From the NCBI RefSeq assembly GCF_900312675.1, contig NZ_OMPC01000008.1:222951-286950 (forward strand): a stretch of DNA of 64,000 nucleotides, in the 5' to 3' direction. Shown in pieces: positions 17,472 to 27,496 of this stretch. Each line of letters begins with the position of its first letter. The first letter of the stretch is position 1. The translations under genes were made by a program, and so were the position numbers. The stretch is from Aliivibrio sp. EL58 (lineage in GTDB: Bacteria > Pseudomonadota > Gammaproteobacteria > Enterobacterales > Vibrionaceae). Below the pieces are notes generated by a model, which did not search any database, had not been told where the DNA came from, and was given only the letters and a program-made list of their open reading frames with translations.

Positions 17472-19304
17472 ATGCCAACTGAACTCAATTTCTCAATAGC
17501 CCCATTCAATATTCTGACAGCTGCACAACAAGAACAATTATCTCGTCATGTCGATATCGCTTACTTCCGCTCAAATGACATTATTTTGCATCAAGGGCAA
17601 TCCTCAGAAAGCTTATACATTATAATAAAAGGCGTAGTTGAAGAGCGATCTCATGACAGTGGGGAGATCTATGCTCATTATACTCATGATGATATTTTTG
17701 ATGTTCGCTCTCAATTAGATCACTGCGTAAAACACAATTATCACGCCCTTGAAGACACCTTATGTCACCTTATTCCTACTGAACTATTTCTCTCTATTTA
17801 TCATGAGAATCCAGATTTCTCCGCTTACTTCAATGGCAGTTTAGCAAAACGAAAAGCGCTTCTAGCCCAAGCAAATCAACAACAAAATTTGGCTGAATTT
17901 ATTCTCACAAAAGTTGATGATGATACGATTCACAAATCAATTACGGTAGATTGGAATACTTCATTAAAACAAGTCACTCACCTGCTTAAAGAAAATAATA
18001 TTGATGCGCTTTTTGTGGCATTAAATCAGTATGACCCAAGGCATAAAGAAAGTGAAAATCCGTTACCCATCGGGATCATTACTCGTACCGATTTATTACA
18101 CGCGTTGGTACTTGGTGATCATGAACAAAATCATCCTGTCGGCCCAATAGCAACCTACCCAATCGTATATATTCAAAAACATGACTATCTATTTAATGCC
18201 ATGACTCTTATGACTCGCCACCACGTAAAAAGAGTTGCAGTGTTAGAGGAAAAAAAATTAATTGGTATGCTCGATATGACACAGGTATTGAGTCTTTTTT
18301 CTACTCATTCTCATGTATTAGCTCTGCGTATCGCCCGCTCACAAAGCATTGAAGAGCTAGCAATAGCAGCCAATAGTCAAACCCAACTCATTAATACTTT
18401 AATAAATAATGGCATTCGTACACGATTTATTATGGAGCTAATATCTACCGTTAATGAACAGATCATTGAAAAGGCGTTTACGTTAACTATTCCAAAAAGC
18501 CTTCATGATCATTGCTGTTTACTGGTTATGGGATCAGAAGGACGTGGGGAACAAATTTTAAAAACCGATCAAGATAATGCCTTAATCATTAAAAACGGAT
18601 TGGAATGGCATCAAGTTGGTGAGCTGATGACACAATTTACCCAGACATTACTGCAACTTGGCTACCCTTTATGCAAAGGCAACGTAATGGTCAGTAACCC
18701 CCACTGGGTAAAAACAGAACAGGGGTGGCAGCATTATATTCATCAAATATGCACTGAACATAATGGCGATAATATGATGAATTTAGCCATATTTTCTGAT
18801 GCCCAAGCCATTGCGGGTAATCGAGCTTTACTCTCTCCATTAAAACAGAGCGTCAGTGAGAAATTAAAAGACAACGAACTTGCGTTGAGTCTTTTTACTC
18901 GACCCGCCTTGCAATTCACCGTGCCACTCACCCTGTTTGGTAACGTCAAAAATAAAAAAGAAGGCATCGATATTAAACAAGGAGGGATTTTCCCTATTGT
19001 TCATGGCATTCGCGCCCTTTCTTTAGAGCAAGGACTAGAAAAAACCAACACCTTCCAACGTATTGAAGAATTAAGTTCACGCAGAGTATTAGAGCCATCA
19101 ACCGCCGATAATTTAACTGAAGCATTGAAATTATTTTTTAAATGGCGACTTCGTCATCAACTGCAAGAAAGCCAAAATAGAGTCTCCAATTATATTCATA
19201 TTGAACAACTCGATAGAACAGAAAGAGACTTACTGCGCCATAGCTTACATGTGGTAAAAAAGTTTAAAGAGTGGCTTGGTTACCATTATCAAATAAGGGA
19301 TTAA
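17472..19304 (+). CDS. cNMP-binding/CBS/DUF294 nucleotidyltransferase-like protein
   Basis: A 610-residue cytoplasmic protein. Order of domains: cyclic-nucleotide-binding fold (about 15-130), paired CBS domains (about 150-280, with the GIITRTDLLHAL pattern), and a DUF294 nucleotidyltransferase-like domain whose active-site motif GSEGRGEQ is followed by KTDQDNA (about 355-375). A DUF294 C-terminal helical domain completes the protein. The fold resembles the GlnD/GlnE nucleotidyltransferases, so it may modify a protein or nucleotide in response to adenine-nucleotide or cyclic-nucleotide levels; no function is proven. The next gene, a DnaQ-like exonuclease, begins 3 bases after the stop, so the two are one operon. 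It shares the candidate CrbR motif with acs. Confidence 0.9.
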   Translation: MPTELNFSIAPFNILTAAQQEQLSRHVDIAYFRSNDIILHQGQSSESLYIIIKGVVEERSHDSGEIYAHYTHDDIFDVRSQLDHCVKHNYHALEDTLCHLIPTELFLSIYHENPDFSAYFNGSLAKRKALLAQANQQQNLAEFILTKVDDDTIHKSITVDWNTSLKQVTHLLKENNIDALFVALNQYDPRHKESENPLPIGIITRTDLLHALVLGDHEQNHPVGPIATYPIVYIQKHDYLFNAMTLMTRHHVKRVAVLEEKKLIGMLDMTQVLSLFSTHSHVLALRIARSQSIEELAIAANSQTQLINTLINNGIRTRFIMELISTVNEQIIEKAFTLTIPKSLHDHCCLLVMGSEGRGEQILKTDQDNALIIKNGLEWHQVGELMTQFTQTLLQLGYPLCKGNVMVSNPHWVKTEQGWQHYIHQICTEHNGDNMMNLAIFSDAQAIAGNRALLSPLKQSVSEKLKDNELALSLFTRPALQFTVPLTLFGNVKNKKEGIDIKQGGIFPIVHGIRALSLEQGLEKTNTFQRIEELSSRRVLEPSTADNLTEALKLFFKWRLRHQLQESQNRVSNYIHIEQLDRTERDLLRHSLHVVKKFKEWLGYHYQIRD

Positions 19305-19307
19305 GCG

Positions 19308-19949
19308 ATGAATATTCTGCAACGATTATGGTGGCGATATAAATTACAAAATCATGCTCACCACCCTCTCTTTTCATCCTATTCTGGTGATGAGTTAGTC
19401 TCTATTGATTGTGAAACCACCAGTCTTGACCCTAATCATGCTGAATTGGTTTCGATCGCGGCCATTAAAATTAAACATAATCGAGTATTAACCAGCCAAA
19501 CAATCCATTTAAAGCTGACACCACCACAAAGTTTGAACTCTGATTCCATTAAAATTCATCAACTTAGACATCAAGATCTCATTTATGGCCTATCAGAAAA
19601 AGAAGCGCTCAATCAGTTAATTCAATTTATTGGCAATCGACCAATCGTCGGCTATCACATCCACTATGATAAAAAGATTTTAGATCGCGCTTGCCTACGT
19701 CACTTTGCTCACCCTTTACCCAATGCACTCGTTGAAGTGTGTCATATCTATCATCATAAATTAGAGCGATTATTACCAAACGCCTATTACGACCTCAGCA
19801 TTGAAGCCATTTCTAGACATTTAGACCTACCGCAGGCCGAACGCCATGACGCATTGGAAGATGCCATTGCCGCCGCACTAATCTATGTTCGCTTAACTCA
19901 TGGGGATTTTCCTGATTTACCTAAAATAAGAAATGCACACAGTTACTGA
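19308..19949 (+). CDS. DnaQ-like 3'-5' exonuclease domain protein
   Basis: A 213-residue protein with a DEDDh exonuclease fold. Motif I is DCET (about 37-40), motif II lies in GYHIHYDKKILD (about 115-125), and motif III is HDALEDA (about 182-188), giving all acidic residues and the His. It is like the PolIII epsilon and RNase T families but lacks the C-terminal polymerase-binding part, so it may act on RNA, tRNA or nucleotides. It is translationally coupled to the DUF294 gene (3-base gap). The same gene pair is seen next to acs in other Vibrionaceae, suggesting a link to carbon or nucleotide signalling. That link is inferred. Confidence 0.9.
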   Translation: MNILQRLWWRYKLQNHAHHPLFSSYSGDELVSIDCETTSLDPNHAELVSIAAIKIKHNRVLTSQTIHLKLTPPQSLNSDSIKIHQLRHQDLIYGLSEKEALNQLIQFIGNRPIVGYHIHYDKKILDRACLRHFAHPLPNALVEVCHIYHHKLERLLPNAYYDLSIEAISRHLDLPQAERHDALEDAIAAALIYVRLTHGDFPDLPKIRNAHSY

Positions 19950-20008
19950 TCTGCGTCTCAAAAATCAACACTCACTCCCCTAAAAATTCAGTAAACCCTT
20001 CTTTCTCT

Positions 20009-20018
20009 GACTAAAGTC
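20009..20018. promoter_or_regulatory. acs: Candidate CrbR site upstream of acs
   Basis: GACTAAAGTC, the same perfect palindrome as at 17400, lies 131 bases before the acs ATG. acs is the known CrbS/CrbR target, which is the main reason to tie the motif to CrbR. Confidence 0.65.
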
Positions 20019-20149
20019 TAATTGTTGAAAAACCATTTCTAACCGAAAGTAATATCAACCCTACCAATAAAAAAACAGAGCCAATGACGGTGCTGCAATG
20101 AAATCCAGTCATAAATTGGATATTTGCTGTATTCACAAGGAGAAACAAC

Positions 20150-22099
20150 ATGAGTGACATTCACGTATACCCAGTCAATCAAGACATCGCAATCAATGCC
20201 CATGCCGATGAAGATAAATACCGTGAAATGTATCAGCAATCCGTGATTAATCCTGAAGGATTTTGGCGTGAACATGGACAAATTGTGGATTGGATGACTC
20301 CTTATACCAAAGTAAAAAACACCTCTTTCGATACTGGTCATGTAGACATTAAATGGTTTGAAGATGGCGAATTAAATGTCTCAGCAAACTGTATTGATCG
20401 CCACCTTGCTACTCGTGGTGACGACGTTGCTATTATCTGGGAAGGCGATGATCCTCAAGATGATGCCTCAATTACCTTCAATGAACTTCATGAACAAGTA
20501 TGTAAATTTTCAAATGCACTAAAAAGCCAAGGGGTACGCAAAGGCGATGTGGTTTGTATTTATATGCCAATGGTGGCAGAAGCCGCAGTCGCAATGCTTG
20601 CTTGTACCCGCATCGGTGCGGTCCATACCGTTGTTTTTGGCGGTTTCTCCCCTGAAGCACTAGCAGGACGAATTGTTGATTCCGATGCAAAAATCGTGAT
20701 CACGGCAGATGAAGGCGTTCGTGGCGGACGCACGGTTCCACTAAAAAGTAACGTGGATGATGCTTTAAATAACCCAGCAGTTACCACGATTGAAAAAGTT
20801 GTTGTGTTCCAACGTACAGGTAATGACATTGAATGGACTGAAGGTCGTGATGTTTGGTGGCATGAAGCAACCACGATTGCTTCTTCACATTGTGAACCTG
20901 AAGCGATGAATGCAGAAGACCCTCTATTTATTCTTTATACTTCTGGCTCAACAGGAAAACCAAAAGGTGTATTACATACCACTGGCGGCTATCTTGTTTA
21001 TGCAGCAATGACCTTCAAATATATTTTTGATTACCAAGAAGGCGAAGTATTCTGGTGTACTGCCGATGTTGGTTGGATCACTGGGCACACTTATCTGATT
21101 TATGGTCCATTAGCGAATGGGGCAAAAACCATTTTATTTGAAGGCGTACCTAACTATCCAAGCACCAACCGCATGAGTGAAGTAGTAGATAAACACAACG
21201 TAAATATTCTTTATACTGCACCTACTGCAATCAGAGCATTAATGGCTCACGGTAAAGAAGCGATAGAAGGTACATCAAGAAGCTCTCTTCGAGTGATGGG
21301 GTCGGTAGGTGAACCTATAAACCCTGAAGCATGGGAGTGGTATTACAACACTATTGGTGATGCTCGTTGTCCAATCGTTGATACGTGGTGGCAAACTGAG
21401 ACCGGTGGAATATTAATATCTCCACTACCTGGTGCAACCGCATTAAAACCAGGTTCAGCAACTCGTCCATTCTTTGGCGTTCAACCTGCTCTGGTTGATA
21501 ACATGGGTAACCTCATTGAAGGTGCTGCCGATGGTAATTTAGTTATTACTGATTCTTGGCCGGGGCAAATGCGCACCATCTACGGTGATCATGAGCGTTT
21601 TGAACAAACTTACTTCTCAACCTTTAAAGGTATGTATTTTACCAGCGATGGCGCTCGACGTGACGAAGATGGATATTATTGGATCACTGGCCGTGTTGAT
21701 GACGTATTAAATGTCTCAGGTCACCGAATGGGAACCGCTGAAGTTGAGTCAGCCTTAGTCGCTTTTGATAAAATAGCAGAAGCCGCGATTGTTGGCGTTC
21801 CTCATGATATTAAAGGGCAAGCCATTTATGCCTACATCACACTAAACTCTGGTGAAATACCAAGTGCAGAACTGCATAAAGAAGTAAAAGATTGGGTTAA
21901 AAAAGAAATAGGCCCTATCGCTACACCTGATTTTCTACACTGGACCGACTCATTACCAAAAACACGTTCAGGAAAAATCATGCGTCGTATTCTTCGTAAA
22001 ATTGCCACTGGTGATACTTCAAATCTAGGAGATACCTCTACTCTTGCCGATCCAAGTGTGGTTGATAAACTGATTGAAGAACAAAGAAAAATTGCCTAA
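20150..22099 (+). CDS. acs: Acetyl-CoA synthetase
   Basis: A 649-residue AMP-forming ligase that activates acetate to acetyl-adenylate and then acetyl-CoA. The ANL-superfamily P-loop [11 protein letters not shown] is near residue 264, the WWQTETGG motif near 413, and the catalytic lysine region [11 protein letters not shown] near 604-614. That lysine is the classic site of Pat/CobB acetylation control. The length equals that of E. coli Acs. An AAGGAG site precedes the ATG. It is the output gene of the CrbS/CrbR acetate switch and works with ActP. A strong terminator follows at 22155. Confidence 0.98.
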   Translation: MSDIHVYPVNQDIAINAHADEDKYREMYQQSVINPEGFWREHGQIVDWMTPYTKVKNTSFDTGHVDIKWFEDGELNVSANCIDRHLATRGDDVAIIWEGDDPQDDASITFNELHEQVCKFSNALKSQGVRKGDVVCIYMPMVAEAAVAMLACTRIGAVHTVVFGGFSPEALAGRIVDSDAKIVITADEGVRGGRTVPLKSNVDDALNNPAVTTIEKVVVFQRTGNDIEWTEGRDVWWHEATTIASSHCEPEAMNAEDPLFILYTSGSTGKPKGVLHTTGGYLVYAAMTFKYIFDYQEGEVFWCTADVGWITGHTYLIYGPLANGAKTILFEGVPNYPSTNRMSEVVDKHNVNILYTAPTAIRALMAHGKEAIEGTSRSSLRVMGSVGEPINPEAWEWYYNTIGDARCPIVDTWWQTETGGILISPLPGATALKPGSATRPFFGVQPALVDNMGNLIEGAADGNLVITDSWPGQMRTIYGDHERFEQTYFSTFKGMYFTSDGARRDEDGYYWITGRVDDVLNVSGHRMGTAEVESALVAFDKIAEAAIVGVPHDIKGQAIYAYITLNSGEIPSAELHKEVKDWVKKEIGPIATPDFLHWTDSLPKTRSGKIMRRILRKIATGDTSNLGDTSTLADPSVVDKLIEEQRKIA

Positions 22100-22154
22100 G
22101 TGAATCTATTTACCAACACCAACCTCTAGAGTAAAAACTCTGAACAAGGTATTG

Positions 22155-22186
22155 AGTCGCTATTAGCCATAATAGCGACTTTTTTC
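22155..22186 (+). terminator. acs terminator
   Basis: A perfect 11-bp stem AGTCGCTATTA with its complement, a 4-base loop and TTTTTTCTT. Confidence 0.92.
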
Positions 22187-22559
22187 TTGTGACTTCTAGC
22201 TCAAATTTACAGAACTGTTAGCCCTTTCCTCATTAACTTGCTAATAAACAAAATTAAAAACTGTATAATTACTCAACAAATTAGAAAGTATTTGTTAACT
22301 AACAAGTAAAATTACGGAACTTAACTGCCCTCTTTGCTTCTTATTATCACATTTGAGTCAAAATATGTTTTATTCTCTTCTCATAAAGTGAGAACTTAGA
22401 GCTGATAAGACCAGTATTTTGCTGCGATTTGCTGTGATATTGTCTATAATTGCTTTTTATGAGTATTTGTAAGCCAATATTTGCAAAAACTCATTAGATC
22501 GAATATAAAAATTATGCTTTTTTTACTTCAATCGCAAGAACAAGGAATTTAGCATCACA
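22187..22559 (+). promoter_or_regulatory. aroQ-accBC upstream region
   Basis: This 373-base gap has no gene. It holds two TATAAT-like -10 hexamers (22264-22269 and 22445-22450). It also holds a dyad of TTGTTA (22292-22297) and TAACAA (22300-22305), which could be an operator. The -35 elements are poor. The AAGGAA ribosome site for aroQ lies near 22543. Which promoter is used cannot be told from the sequence. Confidence 0.4.
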
Positions 22560-23009
22560 ATGTCGACTCAATCACGAATTTTAGTTCTCAATGGCCCGAA
22601 TCTAAACTTATTAGGTCTTCGAGAGCCTGCACATTATGGCAATCAAAATTTAGAACAAATTGTTAATTCTCTAACTATTCAAGCCAATGCATTGAATATT
22701 GAACTTGAGCATTTACAGTCAAATCGTGAATATGAGTTGATTGAAGCAATTCATAATGCTTATCAAAACATTGATTTCATTATCATCAACCCAGCAGCGT
22801 TTACGCATACTAGTGTCGCTTTACGCGATGCATTGCTTGGGGTTGATATTCCTTTTATTGAAGTACATTTATCAAATGTCCATGCTCGCGAACCTTTCCG
22901 CCATCACTCTTATCTTTCAGATAAAGCGGTTGGTGTGATTTGTGGTTTAGGCGCTGATGGCTACGAATTTGCTTTGAATGCAGCAGCAAAACGTCTGCGT
23001 TCAAATTAA
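22560..23009 (+). CDS. aroQ: 3-dehydroquinate dehydratase, type II
   Basis: A 149-residue enzyme of the shikimate pathway. The N-terminal [13 protein letters not shown] segment, the REPAHYG tyrosine loop, [16 protein letters not shown] and the lid [18 protein letters not shown] are complete. Type II enzymes are dodecamers. In Vibrio and Pseudomonas this gene precedes accBC, as here (31-base gap), and the three are one transcript. Functionally it feeds aromatic amino-acid synthesis, while the downstream genes start fatty-acid synthesis. Confidence 0.97.
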   Translation: MSTQSRILVLNGPNLNLLGLREPAHYGNQNLEQIVNSLTIQANALNIELEHLQSNREYELIEAIHNAYQNIDFIIINPAAFTHTSVALRDALLGVDIPFIEVHLSNVHAREPFRHHSYLSDKAVGVICGLGADGYEFALNAAAKRLRSN

Positions 23010-23040
23010 TCACTGAATATAAAACAGAAGAGATTACACA

Positions 23041-23496
23041 ATGGATATCCGCAAAATTAAAAAACTGATTGAACTAGTTGAAGAATCTGGCATTGCTGAA
23101 CTTGAGATCTCTGAAGGTGAAGAATCAGTACGCATCAGCCGTGCTGTTGCACCAATGGCTCAATTAGCACCAATGCAAGCAGTTGCAGCTCCTGCACCTG
23201 TAGCGGCTCCAATCGCAGCACCTGCGGCAGCTCCTGTTGCTGAAGTACCAGCTGAAGTTGCTGGTCATAAAGTTTGCTCTCCAATGGTTGGTACGTTCTA
23301 TGGCGCTTCAAGCCCTGACGCAAAACCATTTGTTAAAGTTGGCCAACAAGTAACTGCTGGCGATACATTATGTATCGTTGAAGCAATGAAAATGATGAAC
23401 CAAATTGAAGCAGACAAATCTGGTGTTGTTACCGCGATTCTAGTTGAAGACGGTAACCCGGTTGAGTTTGATCAACCTCTTGTTATCATCGAATAA
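23041..23496 (+). CDS. accB: Biotin carboxyl carrier protein of acetyl-CoA carboxylase
   Basis: A 151-residue BCCP. A short N-terminal domain is followed by a long Ala/Pro-rich linker (about 40-75) and the biotinyl domain (about 76-151). The biotinylated lysine sits in the motif EAMKMM near residue 117. It will be modified by BirA (59468). Together with AccC it provides the biotin half-reaction of malonyl-CoA formation. It is 31 bases downstream of aroQ and 11 bases ahead of accC. Confidence 0.98.
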   Translation: MDIRKIKKLIELVEESGIAELEISEGEESVRISRAVAPMAQLAPMQAVAAPAPVAAPIAAPAAAPVAEVPAEVAGHKVCSPMVGTFYGASSPDAKPFVKVGQQVTAGDTLCIVEAMKMMNQIEADKSGVVTAILVEDGNPVEFDQPLVIIE

Positions 23497-23507
23497 TAGA
23501 GGTCTCT

Positions 23508-24851
23508 ATGTTAGATAAATTAGTTATCGCAAACCGTGGTGAAATTGCACTACGTATCTTGCGAGCATGTAAAGAACTTGGCATCAAAACCGTTGCTGTA
23601 CACTCTACAGCTGACCGTGACTTGAAACACGTTCTACTTGCTGATGAAACGATTTGTATTGGTCCTGCTCGTGGTATCGACAGCTACTTAAATATCCCTC
23701 GTATTATCAGTGCAGCTGAAGTTACTGGCGCTGTAGCGGTTCACCCTGGTTATGGCTTCCTGTCTGAAAATGCAGATTTCGCTGAACAAGTTGAACGCTC
23801 TGGCTTTATCTTTGTTGGTCCAAAAGCGGAAACTATCCGCATGATGGGTGACAAAGTGTCAGCAATCACTTCAATGAAAAAAGCTGGCGTACCTTGTGTA
23901 CCTGGTTCTGACGGCCCATTAGATGATGATGCCGCTAAGAACAAAGCTCACGCAAAACGTATTGGTTTCCCTGTAATCATCAAAGCCTCTGGTGGCGGCG
24001 GTGGTCGTGGTATGCGTGTTGTTCGTGCAGAAAAAGATCTTGTTGAAGCAATTGCAATGACTCGTGCAGAAGCAAAAGCATGTTTCAATAACGACATGGT
24101 TTACATGGAAAAATTCCTTGAAAACCCTCGTCACATTGAAGTTCAAATTCTTGCTGATGGCCAAGGTAATGCTATTCACCTTGGTGAGCGTGATTGTTCT
24201 ATGCAACGTCGTCACCAAAAAGTGGTTGAAGAAGCTCCGGCTCCTGGTATCACTGAAGAGATGCGTAAATACATCGGTGATCGTTGTACTCGTGCGTGTA
24301 TCGAAATTGGTTACCGTGGTGCAGGTACGTTTGAATTCCTATATGAAAATGGCGAATTCTACTTCATTGAGATGAATACACGTATTCAAGTTGAGCACAC
24401 GATTACTGAAATGGTAACGGGTATCGACTTAGTAAAAGAGCAACTGCGTATTGCTGCTGGCCAACCATTATCTTATACCCAAGATGATATTAAGCTACGT
24501 GGCCACTCTATTGAGTGTCGTATTAATGCTGAAGACCCAGTTAAATTCTTACCGTCTCCAGGTAAGATCACGCGATTCCATGCTCCAGGTGGTATGGGTG
24601 TTCGTTGGGAATCTCACATCTATACTGGCTATACAGTGCCACCACACTACGATTCAATGATCGGTAAGCTAATTACTTACGGTGAGAACCGTGATGTTGC
24701 TATTGCTCGTATGAAGAACGCATTAAGTGAAATGATTATTGAAGGTATTAACGTAAATACGTCTCTTCAACTATCAATCATGAACGATGAAAACTTCCAA
24801 CACGGCGGTGCTAATATTCATTATCTTGAGAAAAAATTAGGTCTTCAATAA
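23508..24851 (+). CDS. accC: Biotin carboxylase subunit of acetyl-CoA carboxylase
   Basis: A 447-residue ATP-grasp enzyme that carboxylates BCCP-biotin with bicarbonate and ATP. The N-terminus [13 protein letters not shown], the Gly-rich loop [13 protein letters not shown] (about 160-172) and [14 protein letters not shown] (about 288-300) are all intact. The length is that of E. coli AccC. It is the last gene of aroQ-accB-accC and ends at a strong terminator at 24889. Confidence 0.98.
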   Translation: MLDKLVIANRGEIALRILRACKELGIKTVAVHSTADRDLKHVLLADETICIGPARGIDSYLNIPRIISAAEVTGAVAVHPGYGFLSENADFAEQVERSGFIFVGPKAETIRMMGDKVSAITSMKKAGVPCVPGSDGPLDDDAAKNKAHAKRIGFPVIIKASGGGGGRGMRVVRAEKDLVEAIAMTRAEAKACFNNDMVYMEKFLENPRHIEVQILADGQGNAIHLGERDCSMQRRHQKVVEEAPAPGITEEMRKYIGDRCTRACIEIGYRGAGTFEFLYENGEFYFIEMNTRIQVEHTITEMVTGIDLVKEQLRIAAGQPLSYTQDDIKLRGHSIECRINAEDPVKFLPSPGKITRFHAPGGMGVRWESHIYTGYTVPPHYDSMIGKLITYGENRDVAIARMKNALSEMIIEGINVNTSLQLSIMNDENFQHGGANIHYLEKKLGLQ

Positions 24852-24888
24852 GACGCTAATTTTATTCTTTTAAGTTAAAGAAATAAAT

Positions 24889-24925
24889 AAAGGCCGTGAG
24901 TGATTACACTCACGGCCTTTTTCTA
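24889..24925 (+). terminator. accC terminator
   Basis: A 14-bp perfect stem AAAGGCCGTGAGTG with its complement, loop ATTA and a T tail. It lies only 44 bases before the prmA start. Confidence 0.92.
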
Positions 24926-24968
24926 TGATAAAATTCGCCGATATTTCCAACTAAAAAAAGTGATCCCC

Positions 24969-25853
24969 ATGCCTTGGATTCAAGTAAAACTAAACGCAAC
25001 CTCTGAAAATGCTGAACAAATCAGTGACATACTAATGGAAGAGACTGGTGCTCTTTCTGTAACTTTTTTAGATGCTAAAGACGTACCTATTTTTGAGCCT
25101 CTTCCTGGAGAAACTCGTTTATGGGGCGAAACGGATATTGTTGCTCTTTATGATGCAGAAACCGACATGGATTTAGTGATTGCACAGTTAAAATCAAGCT
25201 CAGTACTTGATGATAATTTTGCTTATAAAGTAGAGCAATTAGAAGACAAAGACTGGGAACGCGAGTGGATGGACAACTTCCACCCTATGAAATTTGGTGA
25301 GCGTTTATGGATTTGCCCAAGCTGGCGTGAAATCCCTGAGCCTGATGCTATTAACGTAATGCTTGACCCTGGTCTAGCGTTCGGTACAGGCACACACGCA
25401 ACAACCGCACTTTGCCTTGAATGGTTAGAGAGTATCGACCTAACTGGTAAAACCGTTATCGACTTTGGTTGTGGTTCTGGCATCTTAGCGATCGCGGCGA
25501 TCAAACTAGGCGCAGCGAAAGTGGTTGGGATCGACATTGATCCTCAAGCGATCACCGCTTCAAAAGAGAATGCCGCTCGTAATGGCGTTGTCGACCAATT
25601 AGAATTATTCTTACCGGAAGAGCAACCAGAGAACCTTGTCGCTGACGTAGTTATTGCCAATATTCTTGCTGCTCCCCTACGTGAACTTTCAAGCATTATC
25701 ACTGCTCACGTTGCCCCTGGCGGCGCTCTAGCAATGTCTGGTGTACTTGATACTCAAGCTCTCGATGTCGCTTCATATTATTCTGAGAACTTCACTCTTG
25801 ATGCGATTGCAGAGCAACAAGAATGGTGCAGAATCTCAGGAATTAAGAAGTAA
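24969..25853 (+). CDS. prmA: Ribosomal protein L11 methyltransferase
   Basis: A 294-residue SAM-dependent methyltransferase that trimethylates lysines and the N-terminus of L11 (rplK, also in this window). The start at MPWIQVKLN matches the family; the frame extends upstream but runs back into the accC terminator. The N-terminal substrate domain (about 1-60) is followed by the linker and the Rossmann fold with the SAM motif [13 protein letters not shown] near 165-177. NILAAPL near 235 replaces the NPPF-like motif and fits PrmA. No strong promoter is evident in the 44 bases before it. Confidence 0.97.
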   Translation: MPWIQVKLNATSENAEQISDILMEETGALSVTFLDAKDVPIFEPLPGETRLWGETDIVALYDAETDMDLVIAQLKSSSVLDDNFAYKVEQLEDKDWEREWMDNFHPMKFGERLWICPSWREIPEPDAINVMLDPGLAFGTGTHATTALCLEWLESIDLTGKTVIDFGCGSGILAIAAIKLGAAKVVGIDIDPQAITASKENAARNGVVDQLELFLPEEQPENLVADVVIANILAAPLRELSSIITAHVAPGGALAMSGVLDTQALDVASYYSENFTLDAIAEQQEWCRISGIKK

Positions 25854-25928
25854 CGTCGCCTCAGACCTACTCCTCCTAGAAAAAACTTCAATGCCTCAAT
25901 ACTAAATTTGAGGCACAAAACCGTCTAA

Positions 25929-26048
25929 TTGACTGAAATATAAACAAATTGCATAAACTATTTGTAAATGCTCAAAATTTGCTCTTTTCAGGCGGACAAA
26001 AAATGCGTAAAATGCGCGCCCTTGCTGACACAAACGTGTGTGGATGTT
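25929..26048 (+). promoter_or_regulatory. Promoter region of dusB-fis
   Basis: The region holds a TTGACT hexamer at about 25929 with an A+T-rich -10 region 17 bases downstream, and a second -10-like block (GTAAAATG) near 26004 followed by a GC-rich discriminator (CGCGCCC). A GC-rich discriminator is typical of stringently controlled promoters such as that of dusB-fis in E. coli. The exact start site cannot be set from sequence alone. Confidence 0.45.
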
Positions 26049-27017
26049 TTGCAGATAGGTAAATATACATTAAAGAACAATCTTATCGTTGCTCCTATGG
26101 CTGGTGTAACTGATAGGCCCTTTCGTGAGTTGTGTATGCGTTACGGCGCAGGTATGGCTGTGAGCGAAATGATGTCTTCTAATCCAAAACTGTGGAAAAC
26201 ATCTAAGTCCCAAAATCGCATGGTACATGAAGGTGAATCTGGTATTCGCTCAGTACAAATTGCAGGGGCAGATCCAAAGTTAATGGCGGAAGCAGCGCAA
26301 CACTGTGTTGAAACTGGTGCGCAAATCATCGATATCAATATGGGATGCCCTGCTAAAAAAGTGAATAAGAAGCTTGCAGGCTCAGCGCTTCTACAACGAC
26401 CAGATTTGATTGAAGAGATCTTACTGGCTGTGGTGAATGCAGTTGATGTTCCTGTCACTCTGAAAACGCGCACAGGCTGGGATCCAGACAATAGAAACTG
26501 TGTTCAGGTTGCAAAAATGGCAGAACAGTGTGGCATTCAAGCTTTAGCGCTCCATGGGCGAACCAGAGCTTGTATGTACAAAGGTGATGCTGAGTACGAC
26601 AACATTAAAGCGGTAAAAGAAGCGATTTCTATTCCGGTTATAGCGAACGGTGATATCGACTCGCCGGAGAAGGCTCGTTTTGTGCTTGATTACACAGGCG
26701 CTGACGCTTTAATGATCGGCCGTCCTGCACAAGGTAGGCCATGGATTTTTCAAGAAATCCAACATTATTTAGAAACGGGCGAACTTATGCCACCTCTTCC
26801 AATTGAAGAAGTGAAGGCCACTTTACTTGGCCATGTTCATGCGCTTCACCAGTTTTATGGTGAGTTTTTAGGCCCTCGCATTGCTCGTAAGCATGTGGGT
26901 TGGTATTTAAAAGAGCATGAGCAAGCAAATGAGTTCCGCCGCGGCTTTAATGCGATAGAGGACGCCTCACAGCAACTCCATCAGCTTGAAAGCTATTTCG
27001 ACCACGTTGCATCATAA
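26049..27017 (+). CDS. dusB: tRNA-dihydrouridine synthase B
   Basis: A 322-residue flavoenzyme that reduces a uridine in the D-loop of tRNA. TIM-barrel landmarks are [12 protein letters not shown] near the start, the catalytic cysteine in [15 protein letters not shown] near 100-110, and [11 protein letters not shown] near 170. The frame is open upstream to an ATG at 25968, but that extension lies across the likely promoter and is not in the family. Family alignment supports a TTG start at 26049 ([11 protein letters not shown]), and a GTG at 26040 is also possible. The gene is followed by fis with a 22-base gap, as in E. coli. Confidence 0.92.
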   Translation: MQIGKYTLKNNLIVAPMAGVTDRPFRELCMRYGAGMAVSEMMSSNPKLWKTSKSQNRMVHEGESGIRSVQIAGADPKLMAEAAQHCVETGAQIIDINMGCPAKKVNKKLAGSALLQRPDLIEEILLAVVNAVDVPVTLKTRTGWDPDNRNCVQVAKMAEQCGIQALALHGRTRACMYKGDAEYDNIKAVKEAISIPVIANGDIDSPEKARFVLDYTGADALMIGRPAQGRPWIFQEIQHYLETGELMPPLPIEEVKATLLGHVHALHQFYGEFLGPRIARKHVGWYLKEHEQANEFRRGFNAIEDASQQLHQLESYFDHVAS

Positions 27018-27039
27018 TAACAGAAGAGCTAAACAGAAT

Positions 27040-27336
27040 ATGTTCGATCAATCTATGACTTCAGAAGCATTAACAGTTACAACAGTTACAGCACAAGACC
27101 AAATTACTCAGAAACCACTACGTGACTCTGTTAAGGCTTCGCTGAAAAACTACTTAGGCCAATTAAACGGTCAAGAAGTTAACGACTTATATGAATTAGT
27201 ATTAGCTGAAGTAGAGCAACCTCTACTAGACATGATCATGCAGCATACTCGCGGCAACCAAACAAAAGCAGCAAATATGATGGGTATCAACCGTGGTACA
27301 CTTCGTAAGAAACTTAAAAAATACGGCATGAACTAA
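27040..27336 (+). CDS. fis: Factor for inversion stimulation, Fis
   Basis: A 98-residue nucleoid protein, the same length as E. coli Fis. The C-terminal helix-turn-helix ([20 protein letters not shown]) and the dimer helices ([19 protein letters not shown]) are nearly identical. Only the first 20 residues vary. The ATG at 27040 gives the family N-terminus. It is cotranscribed with dusB, as in enterobacteria, and is expected to peak in early growth under stringent control. Fis also acts at the rRNA, tRNA and stable-RNA promoters that appear later in the window. Confidence 0.98.
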   Translation: MFDQSMTSEALTVTTVTAQDQITQKPLRDSVKASLKNYLGQLNGQEVNDLYELVLAEVEQPLLDMIMQHTRGNQTKAANMMGINRGTLRKKLKKYGMN

Positions 27337-27364
27337 TATAGATTCATATCTTATTGAAAAATTT

Positions 27365-27396
27365 AAAGCAGTGTTAAGCAATTAACGCTGCTTTTT
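27365..27396 (+). terminator. fis terminator
   Basis: The stem AAGCAGTGTTAA pairs with TTAACGCTGCTT (one T-G pair), with loop GCAA and a run of T. Confidence 0.85.
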
Positions 27397-27444
27397 TTAT
27401 ACCTAAAATAAACACATTCATACCTTTCTAGGGACAATAGGTAT

Positions 27445-27478
27445 AAAAAAACCGATACTACATTTCTGTAATATCGGC
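27445..27478 (-). terminator. Terminator of the coiled-coil protein gene
   Basis: On the minus strand an 11-bp stem (CCGATATTACA with TGTAGTATCGG, one wobble) has a GAAA loop and a run of T. Confidence 0.8.
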
Positions 27479-27496
27479 TTTTAAATCTCTTACCTA

